In this document: piece after piece, positions 33,928 to 43,603 of the stretch | Layout: each line of letters begins with the position of its first letter | How positions within the stretch are numbered: position 1 is the first letter of the stretch | DNA from: Paenibacillus piri | Lineage (GTDB): Bacteria > Bacillota > Bacilli > Paenibacillales > NBRC-103111 | Direction: 5' to 3' | DNA: 64,000 nt | NCBI RefSeq assembly: GCF_004354045.1 | Contig: NZ_SMRT01000018.1 | Span: forward strand, 111,760 to 175,759 | Program-made: the position numbers and the translations under genes | Notes under the pieces: generated by a model | What the model was told of the DNA's origin: nothing | Databases searched by the model: none | What the model saw: the letters and a program-made list of their open reading frames with translations, nothing else

Positions 33928-34995
33928 TTACTTACCGTCAAACCGAATTTCTTGACCTAGAGCAGCCGATTCATAAACCGCGCACAGCATCTTCATCATT
34001 TCAACGCCGTCTTCCACCGGGCTAAGCGTCTCCAAACGGCCTAAGCAGGAGCCGGTAAAATGGTTGATTTCATTTTGAAAACCAGCGACAAAATCGAACG
34101 TCAGCTTATCGGCCTGCGGCAGCAAGTTGAGCATCATATCATGCTTCTCCGTAGCGATCTGCAGTTCCGGTTCGACCTGAGCACCGCCCTTGGTGCCATG
34201 TACCGAGATGGAAAGCTCGTTTTTAACCGCATGGAGAGTAAAGCTGACATCCACCATCAAGGAAGCGCCATTTTCAAACCGGATCAAGGCATTGGCCAAA
34301 TCCTCGACATCATTGTTGGAAGCTTCGTAGTCTGCGGCCTGATAAAACGATAAATGCTTTACATTCGCCCGGTTACCCAGCTTGTTATAGGTATTGCCCG
34401 ACACCGATACCACCTTCGGCCGCCCCATCAGATACCAGCACAAATCGATCACGTGTACGCCCAAATCGATCAAAGGACCGCCGCCAGACCGCTCCTTATC
34501 GGAAAACCAACCGCCAGGGTTGCCTAAACGCCGCAAACAACTGGCTTTGGCATAATAAATGTCGCCCAGGTCACCGGAGTCGATAAACTTGCGCAGCATC
34601 TGCGTCGTCTGGCCGTAACGGCGTACGAAGCCGACCTGGAATACCTTGCCGCTGCGGCGAACCGCCTCCTCAACCTGCAGCGCCTGCTCTACCGTCTGAC
34701 AGAGCGGCTTTTCGCACAGCACATGCTTGCCCGCATCGAGCGCCGCAATGCTGAACTCGGCATGAGTATTGTTCCAGGTGCAGATGCTGACCGCCTCTAC
34801 CTCGGTATTGGCCAACAGCTCGCGGACATCCGCATATACATGGGGAATCGCGTATTTGGCCGCTTTTTCCTCAGCACGCGCGCGGTTCATATCACATATT
34901 GCAACGAGTTCAACCTCCGGATTGTTTGCGTACAAATCCAGATGCATGGTGGAAATAGAGCCTGAGCCAATGACGCCAACTTTTAGTTTATTCAC
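33928..34995 (-). CDS. Gfo/Idh/MocA-family oxidoreductase (1)
   Basis: 355 residues. NAD(P)-binding motif KVGVIGSGSISTMHLDLYANN at the N-terminus. The conserved HVLCEKPLCQTVEQA (EKP, catalytic Lys) is near residue 96, and GGGPLIDLGVHVIDLCWYLMG holds the D-x-x-x-H pair. Enzymes of this family oxidise or reduce sugars, often at C3 or C2. Start is the GTG at 34995, with AGGAGG 10 nt before it; the longer frame to 35067 overlaps the MFS gene. Confidence 0.9.
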   Translation of the reverse strand: MNKLKVGVIGSGSISTMHLDLYANNPEVELVAICDMNRARAEEKAAKYAIPHVYADVRELLANTEVEAVSICTWNNTHAEFSIAALDAGKHVLCEKPLCQTVEQALQVEEAVRRSGKVFQVGFVRRYGQTTQMLRKFIDSGDLGDIYYAKASCLRRLGNPGGWFSDKERSGGGPLIDLGVHVIDLCWYLMGRPKVVSVSGNTYNKLGNRANVKHLSFYQAADYEASNNDVEDLANALIRFENGASLMVDVSFTLHAVKNELSISVHGTKGGAQVEPELQIATEKHDMMLNLLPQADKLTFDFVAGFQNEINHFTGSCLGRLETLSPVEDGVEMMKMLCAVYESAALGQEIRFDGK

Positions 34996-35056
34996 CGTTA
35001 TTACGCCTCCTGGGAATGTATCGTATTTGAACCGTGTTGCATTCCTCTTCATGTTA

Positions 35057-36340
35057 TTACTTTTCATCTAAATTCATGTCAGCAGACGCGCTCCGTTTCA
35101 TAAGCGCAAAAACGCCCAAAAACCCTGCCAGCCCCATCAAGGCCAATATCGAACCAAACTGGTACATGGCCACTGCACCCAAATTTTGGAACACCCAGCC
35201 GCCGGCAATGCCGGCTATAATTCCGGACAAGCCGCCCCAACTAAGCGCATATAACGCCTGACCCGAAGCCCGGTATTCCATCGGAACCAACTTAAAGGTC
35301 AACTGCGTGCCGATATAATAGTAGCCGCCAAACGTGACCCCGTTAAGAACTTGAATGCCGACCACCTCATACGGCGAGGTCGCCAGTGACATCAGCAGCC
35401 ATCTGCCTGCATACAGCAAGCTGACCACGGCCAGACATAAAATCATCGTCCGGTTATTTTTGGGCAGCAGCCGGTCAAACAGCAGAAAAACCGGAATTTC
35501 AAAGATGGACGTTAAAAAGGCCGCCAGCCCGACCAGCCCTTCCTTTCCCCCCAAATCGGAAATGTAAATCGGCATAAACGTCAAATTCATCCCGTTCGGA
35601 ACGGAAATTAAAACGCTGATGACAAGAAAAGCGACAAATTGCCTGTTCGCAAAAATCCGCATATAACCGCCTCGCTGCACGTCCGCTTTCGGCCGCGGTT
35701 TGCCCCGTGGAAGAACGAAGGCTATGGCTATAGCAATCAGCATCAGCACGCTGTATACGACCCAAAACCGCTCAATCCCCAGAAAACTGAGTATCGGCCC
35801 CGCCGCTGCAGCCATCATCGCCCAACCCAGCGACCCCCAGACCCGAAACTCTCCGAATCGCCGGCCCGTATGTTCAATCGTATCCAGAATCAGACTGCTG
35901 CTTTGTGAAAACAAGGGGCTTTGGAAAAAAAAGTAGACCAGCATTAGCACGAACAGCAAGGTGCCCGTAACTCCCAAAAAGACGGATTGCATAACAACCG
36001 CATTGCCTATCAGCAGCACAATCAGAACCAGCTTGATATTACGCCACCGATCGCTCCAGTATCCCCAGAAAGGATTGGCCAGTATGGCAATAAACGGCCC
36101 CCCGGCGAGCAGCATGCCGATCTGCAGCGACGGTACCCCGACCTCTTTTAGATAAAGCGGAAAAAATGAAGAGTAAATCGCAATTGCGCCGTAAACAAAA
36201 AAGTTAAAGCTCTTGATAACGGCAAATGACCGCGTCTTCAGTCCGGAAGCCGCCTCCATGATGCGCTTCATCTCCTTATCCGAACAAGCAAGTCTGTCCA
36301 ACGGGACGGCATTCCATCGCTCGTCGCGAAAGTCAATCAC
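35057..36340 (-). CDS. MFS transporter (MFS_1-like sugar/nucleoside:H+ symporter type)
   Basis: 427 residues, 12 membrane helices. A 35-residue hydrophilic N-terminus is followed by AIYSSFFPLYLKEVGVPSLQIGMLL, then FWGYWSDRWRN as the loop 2-3 motif. FQSPLFSQSSSLILDTIEHTGRRFGEFRVWGSLGWA and GLSGIIAGIAGGWVF also match the LacY/NupG-like branch. A GTG start follows AGGAGC. It overlaps no gene, and starts 12 bp after the response-regulator stop. A second importer next to an ABC importer suggests uptake of a related or partly processed sugar. Confidence 0.88.
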   Translation of the reverse strand: MIDFRDERWNAVPLDRLACSDKEMKRIMEAASGLKTRSFAVIKSFNFFVYGAIAIYSSFFPLYLKEVGVPSLQIGMLLAGGPFIAILANPFWGYWSDRWRNIKLVLIVLLIGNAVVMQSVFLGVTGTLLFVLMLVYFFFQSPLFSQSSSLILDTIEHTGRRFGEFRVWGSLGWAMMAAAAGPILSFLGIERFWVVYSVLMLIAIAIAFVLPRGKPRPKADVQRGGYMRIFANRQFVAFLVISVLISVPNGMNLTFMPIYISDLGGKEGLVGLAAFLTSIFEIPVFLLFDRLLPKNNRTMILCLAVVSLLYAGRWLLMSLATSPYEVVGIQVLNGVTFGGYYYIGTQLTFKLVPMEYRASGQALYALSWGGLSGIIAGIAGGWVFQNLGAVAMYQFGSILALMGLAGFLGVFALMKRSASADMNLDEK

Positions 36341-36351
36341 CGGACAGGCTC

Positions 36352-37932
36352 CTAGGTCGGTGTCGTTTCCGCAAGCTTGCGGTATTGTGTAGGCGTAACT
36401 CCTGTATTTGACTTAAACATGGAGCAGAAATATTTATAGTCGTTGTACCCGACCTTCTCGGCAATTTCGAATACCCGGTCATGTGTTCCGCTGAGAAAAG
36501 CTTTGGCATGCCCGATCCGCACTTCATTTAAATATTCGGCAAACCCTTTGCCAAACGACTGATTAAAGACGATGCTGAAATAATTCGGCGTAATTTTCAA
36601 CCAGGCCGCTACCTCAGACGCTTTTAAATCCGTGCTGTAATGCGCCTCGATGTACTTTTTGACACGATCGATCGTCCAATGATTTTTCCCGTTGACCGAG
36701 GCTTGGATCAGAGTAAACAGCGACAATAGCTCACGGCGGATCCGCGCCTCCAGAGCCCGATACGAGTTGCAGGCATACGGATCGACATCACCGGATAATA
36801 AGGCTTCGATTTCATCGGTCAGCTCAACACTGCTTGTTCTTAACCTGCGCCGAATCACAATCTTCAGCTCTTTGGCGGCCCGGATCATATCCGCCGGCAA
36901 ATACTCCCGTTCCCTGGATTGTGCCATTAATTTCTCCAGCACCTCTTCAAGTTCGCCGATGCTCCCGTTGAACAACGCGTTCAGCAGCTGCTTTTCAATC
37001 TCCACAGATGTGAGCAGGGCTTGTGGTTTTTGCCTCCGGGCTATCTCCTCCTGAAATAATACGGTCCGGTCTTCCATCGCGCCGCCGAGCTGAACGGTTG
37101 CAATAGCCGCTTCACAATGAGCATAAGCGCCGTTCAAATCGTGAAATTCAGCCGATACGCCAAAAAGGGTCCACGGTCTCTCCGCAGTCGGCGATGCTGC
37201 ATCGCTTAACGCGGCAATCAGCTGCTCCCGGTTGTTTTCTTTGGCCTCCATGCACAACGTAATCAGCAAATTCGGATGATGAAAAAAAGATACGGCTTCA
37301 CATCCAAGCTGAGTCAGTGCATGATGCACCGACTGTTCCCAGGTTTGCCGAACCGTCTGCTGTTCTTCCTCCGCAGCCTCTTCGGCCCAGATCGCATAAT
37401 CCTCCAGCTGGCTTGCCAAAAACCGGAAGCTGCGCACTTCAGCTGGAATCGCCGGCGGCCGGATGCCTTCAGACAAAGCACCGCCGCTATTCAGCAAGTG
37501 ATTCAGCCAATGGAGCCATCCATCGCGAACGATCCCCTTGTTGCGCTCCGCCTCCTGCGTCAACTCACCGCCAATACGTTTCACCATCGCCATCAGTTCA
37601 TCAACATCGACCGGCTTCAGCAGGTAATCCTCGACACCGATGCGGATAGCTTGCCGCGCGTATTCGAAATCGTCATACCCGCTCAAGATCATAATCCGTA
37701 TCTGCGGGTAAAGCTCCCGCAGCTTCTTGGATAAGGCGATCCCGTCCATGCCGTCCATATGAATATCCGTCAACACCAGATCGACCGGCAATCGGTCGAT
37801 CAGTTCCAGCGCTTCCGCTCCGTCGGAAGCTTCGCCCGTGACTTCCGCGTCGATTGTCTCCCACGGGATCGTTTCCCTCAGTCCCCGGCAAATGATAGGC
37901 TCGTCATCTACAATCAGCAATTTGATAGTCAT
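36352..37932 (-). CDS. YesN-type response regulator with AraC DNA-binding domain
   Basis: 526 residues. Receiver domain at residues 1-120: LLIVDDEPIICRGLRE acidic pair, LVLTDIHMDGMDG phosphorylated Asp near 55, MILSGYDDFEYARQAI, YLLKPVD Lys. A long linker follows. The C-terminal AraC-type double HTH runs from IEAHYSTDLKASEVAAWLKITPNYFS to EIAEKVGYNDYKYFCSMFK...GVTPTQYRK. The ATG at 37932 has AGGAGG before it and overlaps the kinase stop by four bases (ATGA), so the pair is coupled. Likely activates the ABC importer and catabolic genes. Confidence 0.94.
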   Translation of the reverse strand: MTIKLLIVDDEPIICRGLRETIPWETIDAEVTGEASDGAEALELIDRLPVDLVLTDIHMDGMDGIALSKKLRELYPQIRIMILSGYDDFEYARQAIRIGVEDYLLKPVDVDELMAMVKRIGGELTQEAERNKGIVRDGWLHWLNHLLNSGGALSEGIRPPAIPAEVRSFRFLASQLEDYAIWAEEAAEEEQQTVRQTWEQSVHHALTQLGCEAVSFFHHPNLLITLCMEAKENNREQLIAALSDAASPTAERPWTLFGVSAEFHDLNGAYAHCEAAIATVQLGGAMEDRTVLFQEEIARRQKPQALLTSVEIEKQLLNALFNGSIGELEEVLEKLMAQSREREYLPADMIRAAKELKIVIRRRLRTSSVELTDEIEALLSGDVDPYACNSYRALEARIRRELLSLFTLIQASVNGKNHWTIDRVKKYIEAHYSTDLKASEVAAWLKITPNYFSIVFNQSFGKGFAEYLNEVRIGHAKAFLSGTHDRVFEIAEKVGYNDYKYFCSMFKSNTGVTPTQYRKLAETTPT

Positions 37933-39722
37933 AGGGCCTCCTGACCGTTCGTTTGAATTGGAATTCTTAATCGAACGCAAGCTCCAGCCTGGTTGTACTC
38001 CGTTGGAAATTCAATGCCAAATCCGCTTCCATAAACAAGTGAGATCAGCTCGTTAATGTTGCTGAGCGCATGCCCTGATACGCTTTCATCAAGGCCTTTT
38101 CCATGAATTGCGTTATAGACGGCATTCAAACGATCCGCCGCGAATCCGCTTCCTGTATCCGCCACCTCGATAATTAGCTCGTCCAGAGGGCTCCGGTAGC
38201 AGCGGACACGGATGATCCCTTGGCGTCTGGCGACGAAGCCATGCTTGATACTGTTTTCAACCATTGGCTGAATAAGCCGCCTAGGCAGTACAACCTGTTC
38301 CAGATTCGCCTCCATCAGCAACGAGAAGCTCAGCTTGCTGCCCATCCGCTTCTGCTGTAAATTCAGGTAAGCGCGGACGAACTCCAGCTCATCGCCCAAG
38401 GTCGCCGTCTGCTTCTCGCGGTTCAAGCTCATCCGGAAAAACCCGGATAACGCTTCGATCAGCTGACTGGTTTCCGGCGCCTTCTCCAGTCGTGCCGTCC
38501 ATCTGATCATATCCAGCGTATTGTACAGAAAGTGTGGGTCCATCTGGCTCTGCAGAATACGCAGCTCGGACTCCTTTTGCTGAATTTCCAGCTTATATTT
38601 CTTGTCGATCAAATCCTTGATCGTTAACACCATGTTATTGAACTGCCGGCCCAAATCCCCGATTTCATCACGGGAGCGGGCCGTCACACGGGCTGAGAAA
38701 TCGCCGATTTTCAACCGGCTTGTTTGTTTTTTCAGCTCAAGAATCGGACGGATAATCGTCAGCTCGAAGCCGATTAATGCGAGCAAACCGAATATAAATA
38801 CAAGCAAGAACAAGATTTGCAGCGTAACCTTCAGTCCATTCGTTTCCGCGACCATCGTTTTCTCTTTGATCATGGTGACAATGCTCCAACCGGTGGAGCG
38901 CATTTTCTTATAAATGACTACATAGTTGCTTCCGTTAATTTCCATTTCCGCAACTTGGCCCGAAGACTTGGATACGGTCTTTAGCAGTTCTTCATTGGGA
39001 TAGAGCCTGCCTATAAGCTGCTCTTCCCCACCTGCCATCACCGTACCGTCCGGCCGCAAAATAAAGATCGAGCCTTGCTGCTCGGGAACCGCCGCCTTCA
39101 GCAAAGTGGAAATTTCCGATTCATTCAACCGGACAATGACCAGTCCCGCCGTTTTCGATAAATCATCAAATGAATTAATAATGCGGAATAAGGAAATTAC
39201 GCGTTTCGGTCCGGACCAGGGACTGAACAGCGGATAAGAATTCGACCATACGATCCCGCCCCGGTTTTGCTTCGCCAGATCGATCCAGGGCTGCTCCGGC
39301 CCCTCGACCGGCTCGCCCAACTGCATCGTATTGCCGTTTAACCCTTTTAAGGTAATCGATTTAATATAGCTTTTGGACATCAGCTGAAAAGCGACGAAGC
39401 CTTCGATAGAGGCCCGGTAGGCATTAAGCTGATCCAGCGTCTCCGGCGTTTCCACCGTTTGCATAAATCCCCGGAAATCTTTTTGATAAATCATATAATC
39501 GGTCATATCGCCTACGGTTTTAATCTTTTCATAGAGGTTCATCTCAATGGTGTTCAGATTTTTTTCTGTAGAATCGATAAACTGCTGGCGTAAAATAATA
39601 TCGTACCGGTTCAGAAACGCATAGCCGACCAGCAGCGATGGGAGCGTAACCAACAGGACGAAGATTGCCACCGATTTTTTTCTCAAGTTGATGTTTGCCC
39701 ATCTGAATGGATTCTTCTTCAT
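37929..39722 (-). CDS. YesM-type sensor histidine kinase
   Basis: 597 residues from the ATG at 39722 (GGGGGAGG upstream). One membrane helix lies near residues 17-37 and a second near 280-300, enclosing an extracytoplasmic dCache-like sensor domain. A HAMP linker (IRPILELKKQTSRLKIGDFSARV) follows. The His_kinase domain has the phospho-His in LQSQMDPHFLYNTLDMIRW and the ATPase part has MVENSIKHGF and VADTGSGF. Typical of carbohydrate-sensing Paenibacillus systems. Lies between the permease and its cognate regulator. Confidence 0.94.
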   Translation of the reverse strand: MKKNPFRWANINLRKKSVAIFVLLVTLPSLLVGYAFLNRYDIILRQQFIDSTEKNLNTIEMNLYEKIKTVGDMTDYMIYQKDFRGFMQTVETPETLDQLNAYRASIEGFVAFQLMSKSYIKSITLKGLNGNTMQLGEPVEGPEQPWIDLAKQNRGGIVWSNSYPLFSPWSGPKRVISLFRIINSFDDLSKTAGLVIVRLNESEISTLLKAAVPEQQGSIFILRPDGTVMAGGEEQLIGRLYPNEELLKTVSKSSGQVAEMEINGSNYVVIYKKMRSTGWSIVTMIKEKTMVAETNGLKVTLQILFLLVFIFGLLALIGFELTIIRPILELKKQTSRLKIGDFSARVTARSRDEIGDLGRQFNNMVLTIKDLIDKKYKLEIQQKESELRILQSQMDPHFLYNTLDMIRWTARLEKAPETSQLIEALSGFFRMSLNREKQTATLGDELEFVRAYLNLQQKRMGSKLSFSLLMEANLEQVVLPRRLIQPMVENSIKHGFVARRQGIIRVRCYRSPLDELIIEVADTGSGFAADRLNAVYNAIHGKGLDESVSGHALSNINELISLVYGSGFGIEFPTEYNQAGACVRLRIPIQTNGQEAL

Positions 39723-39836
39723 TGCCTGGTGCCTCCCCCTAACGGATTCCTGGAGCTGACGAGCCAGGTTGTCCGGTATCCGTCTTCTTCCTTCTATCAT
39801 ATAGGAAGGTTCTAGCGGGATGCTACTGGAAATTCG

Positions 39837-40664
39837 TTATCCCTTTACCGCTCCCGCGGTCATCCCCTGTACCAGTTGTTTCTCCAGCAGCAGATAGAAT
39901 GTCACCACAGGCAGCAGCGCCATGGTTAAAGCGGCCATCTGCATCGTCTGGAATTTCATTTCAGTCCCGGCAAAGTTGGCAAGTCCGAGAGGCAGCGTTT
40001 TGAGGCCGTTTTTACTGATCAGCACCAGGGCAAACAAAAACTCGTTCCAGTTATAAATGAAGTTGATAATGATGACAGTCGCCAAAGCCGGGCGGGTCAT
40101 CGGCAAAATAATGGACCAGAAAATCCGGTAAGCTCCGGCCCCGTCGATGATCGCCGATTCTTCAATATCCTTCGGAAACGACTTCATAAAACCAACCAGA
40201 ATGAAGATGGTAATCGAAAGATGGAACGCTGTATACGGCAATACGAGAGACAGATGTGTGTTCAAAATTCCGAGTTTCTTCATTAATATAAAGATCGGCA
40301 CCAGGGTAGCATGAATCGGAATGGTCATCCCGATCACGAATAAGCCGTATACCCATTTGGACCACTTGAACTCAAATCTGGCGATAAAATAGGAAGCCAA
40401 CGCGCCAAGCAGCACCGTTAAAATAATAGAAGCAATCGTTACGTACAAACTGTTCCAGAAATATGTTCCCAGATGGGCGACCTGCCATGCCTTTGAAAAG
40501 TTGCTAAAGTCCCACACTTTCGGAAGTCCCATGGGATTGACCGAAAACTCTTCTTCGGCCTTAAAGGCATTGATCATCATCCAAAGGATAGGAAGCACAT
40601 TCGCCAAACTGACAATTGCCAGAAATATATGAAGCGACGAAGTTTTAACCCGTGATAGCTGCAT
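39837..40664 (-). CDS. ABC sugar transporter permease (MalG type)
   Basis: 275 residues with six membrane helices. The EAA loop is IEESAIIDGAGAYRIFWSIILPMTRPAL near residue 180, which binds the ATPase subunit. The C-terminus AGAVKG is typical for CUT1 permeases. AAGGAGG lies 4 nt before the ATG at 40664. No ATP-binding gene is in the cluster, so a shared MsmX-like ATPase is expected. Confidence 0.93.
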   Translation of the reverse strand: MQLSRVKTSSLHIFLAIVSLANVLPILWMMINAFKAEEEFSVNPMGLPKVWDFSNFSKAWQVAHLGTYFWNSLYVTIASIILTVLLGALASYFIARFEFKWSKWVYGLFVIGMTIPIHATLVPIFILMKKLGILNTHLSLVLPYTAFHLSITIFILVGFMKSFPKDIEESAIIDGAGAYRIFWSIILPMTRPALATVIIINFIYNWNEFLFALVLISKNGLKTLPLGLANFAGTEMKFQTMQMAALTMALLPVVTFYLLLEKQLVQGMTAGAVKG

Positions 40665-40688
40665 AGTGCCTCCTTTCGCCATAGTTGC

Positions 40689-41561
40689 TTATCGGTTGCG
40701 TTGTGTGAGCAATTTGGCGGCGTAAATGGCGATAAGACTGAACAATAAAATGAGCATGGAAACCGCGCTTCCGTTGCCGAAACTCATGTTTTGGAAAGCA
40801 CTGTTGTACATGTAAATCGTCATGACCTCGGTGTTATGAGCCGGACCTCCGCCCGTCATTACATAAATCAGATCAAATACGCGGAAACTATTGCTAATGG
40901 CGAAAATCAGTGTGACCCAGATCGTTTCTTTCAGCATCGGCAGCGTAACATACCAGAAATGCTTCCATCCGGTCGCTCCGTCCATAACGGCGGCTTCCTT
41001 GATTTCTTCCGGGATATTTTGCAAGCCCGCTAAAAAAATGACCATAAAAAATCCGTAGTTTTGCCAAATGTACGTGATACTGACGGAAAGCATTCCGAAT
41101 TTCGGACTGCCGAGCCAATCCTGCCTCCAAGCATCCAGGCCGATCAAATCAAGCATGCCGTTCAGCAAACCCGATTCAATCTTAAATACCATGCCCCAAA
41201 TAATCGACACGATAACCGCTGAAATAACTACCGGCATAAACAGGACCGAACGATAGGCTTTGATCCCTCTGAGCGAGCGGTTGAGCAGCAGCGCAAACAA
41301 CAGCCCTACCGGCAATTGGCCGAAAATCCCGGTAACCATCATAAAAATATTGTTGGAAACCCCCTTCCAGAAAATACCGTCCTTCAGGGTCATCACATAG
41401 TTGTCCAATCCGGTAAATTTCATCGGAGACAGTCCGTCCCAGTTGAAGAACGAATAATAAAAGGACATGCCGATCGGTACCAGCGCGATTCCGATATAAA
41501 TCACCATGGCCGGCAGCATTCCGAAAAACGCCGTCCATCCTGCTCGTTTTAATGCATGCAT
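40689..41561 (-). CDS. ABC sugar transporter permease (MalF type)
   Basis: 290 residues with six membrane helices, starting AGWTAFFGMLPAMVIYIGIALVPIGMSFYYSFFNWDG. The EAA loop is IPEEIKEAAVMDGATGWKHFWYVTLPMLKET near residue 185. GGAGG lies before the ATG. Pairs with the MalG-type gene 24 bp downstream. Confidence 0.93.
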   Translation of the reverse strand: MHALKRAGWTAFFGMLPAMVIYIGIALVPIGMSFYYSFFNWDGLSPMKFTGLDNYVMTLKDGIFWKGVSNNIFMMVTGIFGQLPVGLLFALLLNRSLRGIKAYRSVLFMPVVISAVIVSIIWGMVFKIESGLLNGMLDLIGLDAWRQDWLGSPKFGMLSVSITYIWQNYGFFMVIFLAGLQNIPEEIKEAAVMDGATGWKHFWYVTLPMLKETIWVTLIFAISNSFRVFDLIYVMTGGGPAHNTEVMTIYMYNSAFQNMSFGNGSAVSMLILLFSLIAIYAAKLLTQRNR

Positions 41562-41585
41562 ATGCAGCCTCCGTTCACAGTTAAG

Positions 41586-42713
41586 TTACATATTGACAGC
41601 AAGCGATCGGGATTTGGCTGCAATTTCACCCGCCGTGACTTCGCGCCCCAATGCGTCCGATAAATATAAGCCTTCACTGATCAGCATGGTCGCAAGCGCG
41701 ATTTCCGCCGTTGGCAGGAGCTCCACTCTTCCTTGCAAAGAGGCAATCCAATGCTTCTGCGAGGAATCGTAGGCCTCTTCGGTTTCCCGCATCCGATGCC
41801 AGCGGACATCCATGCGATTGAGATCAATCGTGCTGTTCAGGTCGAGATCCACCACTGTCGTATGGAAGCTGAATTCCCCTGTCTGCTCGCCTGAGTGGTA
41901 CGATGGCAAGCGGATGCCGCCCTTCGAGCCAACAATGCTGCTGCCTTCAATTCCACCCAGATTTACAGCCCAAGCTTCAAAAATATCCAGCGTCACCCCG
42001 CCTTTGAAGGTAACGAAGCCCAGCGCCAGCTCTTCTACGTCAAACCCGCTGATCTGCCGGCGTTCCGGGTCCATATCCATCTCCTGGATCATTCTTCCAG
42101 TAAGCCGCTCCACTTCCGTCACATTAAGCAAATAAAGCATCTGGGCGATATGATAAACGCCCATATCCAACAAAGCGCCGCCTCCGGCACTGGCTTTTCG
42201 GGTAAAATGCACGGTGCCGAAACCGTCTGCATATGGCCGGCCCCTGCGGCGGAAACCGTTCGAACGTGCATGAAACACCCGGCCTAATTGTCCGTCTTCA
42301 ATCAGTGCCTTAGCGGCTTTAGTTTCTTTCTTGTAAAAGGTTCCGAGCTGAATGTGCAGCTTCTTCCCGCATTCGCGGGCTGCCTCCAGCATCGAAACTC
42401 CATCATAATAAGAGCCGGCAATCGGCTTCTCGCAATAAACATGCTTCCCTGCCCTGAGAGCGGCGATCGTAAGAGGAGCATGAAAATTATTGTGCAGGCA
42501 CACATCCACCGCATCGATGTCGTCTCTTGCCAGCATTTCCTTGTAATCCGTATACACATTCGGAATCCCGAATTTTTCCGCCGACAAGCGCGCTTCTTGC
42601 TCGTTGATATCGCACACAGCTACAATTTCAGCGCCGGGAATTCCGGCATACTCCTGCAAATGCACTTTTCCGATAATGCCCGCGCCGATGACGCCGATTC
42701 TTATTCGCTGCAC
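41586..42713 (-). CDS. Gfo/Idh/MocA-family oxidoreductase (2)
   Basis: 375 residues. The N-terminus is IRIGVIGAGIIGKVHLQEYA, HVYCEKPIAGSYYDG carries the EKP motif near residue 94, and GGGALLDMGVYHIAQMLYLL holds the acid-His pair near 182. GTG start with GGAGG inside the end of the preceding gene. It is quite diverged from oxidoreductase 1, so the two probably act on different positions or substrates. Translationally coupled to epimerase 4. Confidence 0.9.
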   Translation of the reverse strand: MQRIRIGVIGAGIIGKVHLQEYAGIPGAEIVAVCDINEQEARLSAEKFGIPNVYTDYKEMLARDDIDAVDVCLHNNFHAPLTIAALRAGKHVYCEKPIAGSYYDGVSMLEAARECGKKLHIQLGTFYKKETKAAKALIEDGQLGRVFHARSNGFRRRGRPYADGFGTVHFTRKASAGGGALLDMGVYHIAQMLYLLNVTEVERLTGRMIQEMDMDPERRQISGFDVEELALGFVTFKGGVTLDIFEAWAVNLGGIEGSSIVGSKGGIRLPSYHSGEQTGEFSFHTTVVDLDLNSTIDLNRMDVRWHRMRETEEAYDSSQKHWIASLQGRVELLPTAEIALATMLISEGLYLSDALGREVTAGEIAAKSRSLAVNM

Positions 42714-42714
42714 C

Positions 42715-43536
42715 CTATTGTCCTCCGTTTCCTTGCTCCGGGCCGGCGGCTCCGGCCTTGGCCAACAGGCGCTTGGCGGAGGCTAATGCCCATTCCAGCT
42801 CAATGTAAGGATGAGACTGGGCGTTATATTCAACAGCCCAGTCTCCTTGATAGCCCTGATCCATCAGCATTCGCATGATGTCCGCTGTTGTTTCCGAGGA
42901 TAACCTGGCTGCATCCAGATGAACATGATTCACCCAAGGTGCAAGCAATGGTTCACCAGGCTCCTCCGCGTCTTGCCATCGTCCGATATGCAGCAGCACG
43001 CCATAACCCGGATGGTCGACCGCTTCAGCGAGACGCTTCATCCAATGCGGATCGAGCGATATGCCGGTATGATTTTCCGGCCCTATCGTGTATCCGAAGT
43101 CCGCCGCTCGCTGCGCGTATTCCTTATACCGCATCACGGTGTATTCGAACTGTTCCTCCGAAGGCTCCACAGGTCCGCGACTTGTGTCGATCCGCACCGT
43201 CCGGGCTCCCAGAAGCTCAGCCGCCCGCAGATAGTCCAGCGCATTCTTGTGCAGGATCTCCCGGATGCCGGGGTCCGGGTCCCATAAATGGGCCCGGTCA
43301 ATCGCAAAGTTGGCAACCGTCAATTGTTTCTCATCCAAGGATCGTTTAATTTTCCGTAAATCACCGTCATCGGCAACCGGGTAGTAAGGGTTGCTCCGAT
43401 CCGTGAAGAAGCCGTTCCATAAGTCGACGGACTTTAATCCGAAACGATGCCGGGCGGTTTCCAAATAACCGTAAATGTCCATTTCCCCAGAGCTAAGCAG
43501 CTGATAAAAGGAGAAGCCTCCGATAGAAACGTTCAA
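42715..43536 (-). CDS. Xylose-isomerase-like TIM-barrel epimerase/isomerase (4)
   Basis: 273 residues. IGPENHTGIS (Glu near 154), VLLHIGRWQDA (His near 184), WVNHVHLDAARL (His near 208) and WAVEYNAQ (Glu near 241) mark the metal centre, though the usual Asp position is less clear. TTG start with GGGAGG 8 nt upstream. Ends next to oxidoreductase 2, a pairing seen in sugar 3-oxidation and inositol-like pathways. Confidence 0.8.
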   Translation of the reverse strand: MNVSIGGFSFYQLLSSGEMDIYGYLETARHRFGLKSVDLWNGFFTDRSNPYYPVADDGDLRKIKRSLDEKQLTVANFAIDRAHLWDPDPGIREILHKNALDYLRAAELLGARTVRIDTSRGPVEPSEEQFEYTVMRYKEYAQRAADFGYTIGPENHTGISLDPHWMKRLAEAVDHPGYGVLLHIGRWQDAEEPGEPLLAPWVNHVHLDAARLSSETTADIMRMLMDQGYQGDWAVEYNAQSHPYIELEWALASAKRLLAKAGAAGPEQGNGGQ

Positions 43537-43603
43537 TGCCCTAACCTCCCTAATCCGGTCAAATTCACAATGCTGGCGTTAACAATGCTCATACTCCCAT
43601 GTA

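Noticed and set aside
33919..33935. cre-like AAGTAAGCGTTATAA before epimerase 3
   Set aside because: Two mismatches to the consensus, and it lies within an operon between two genes.
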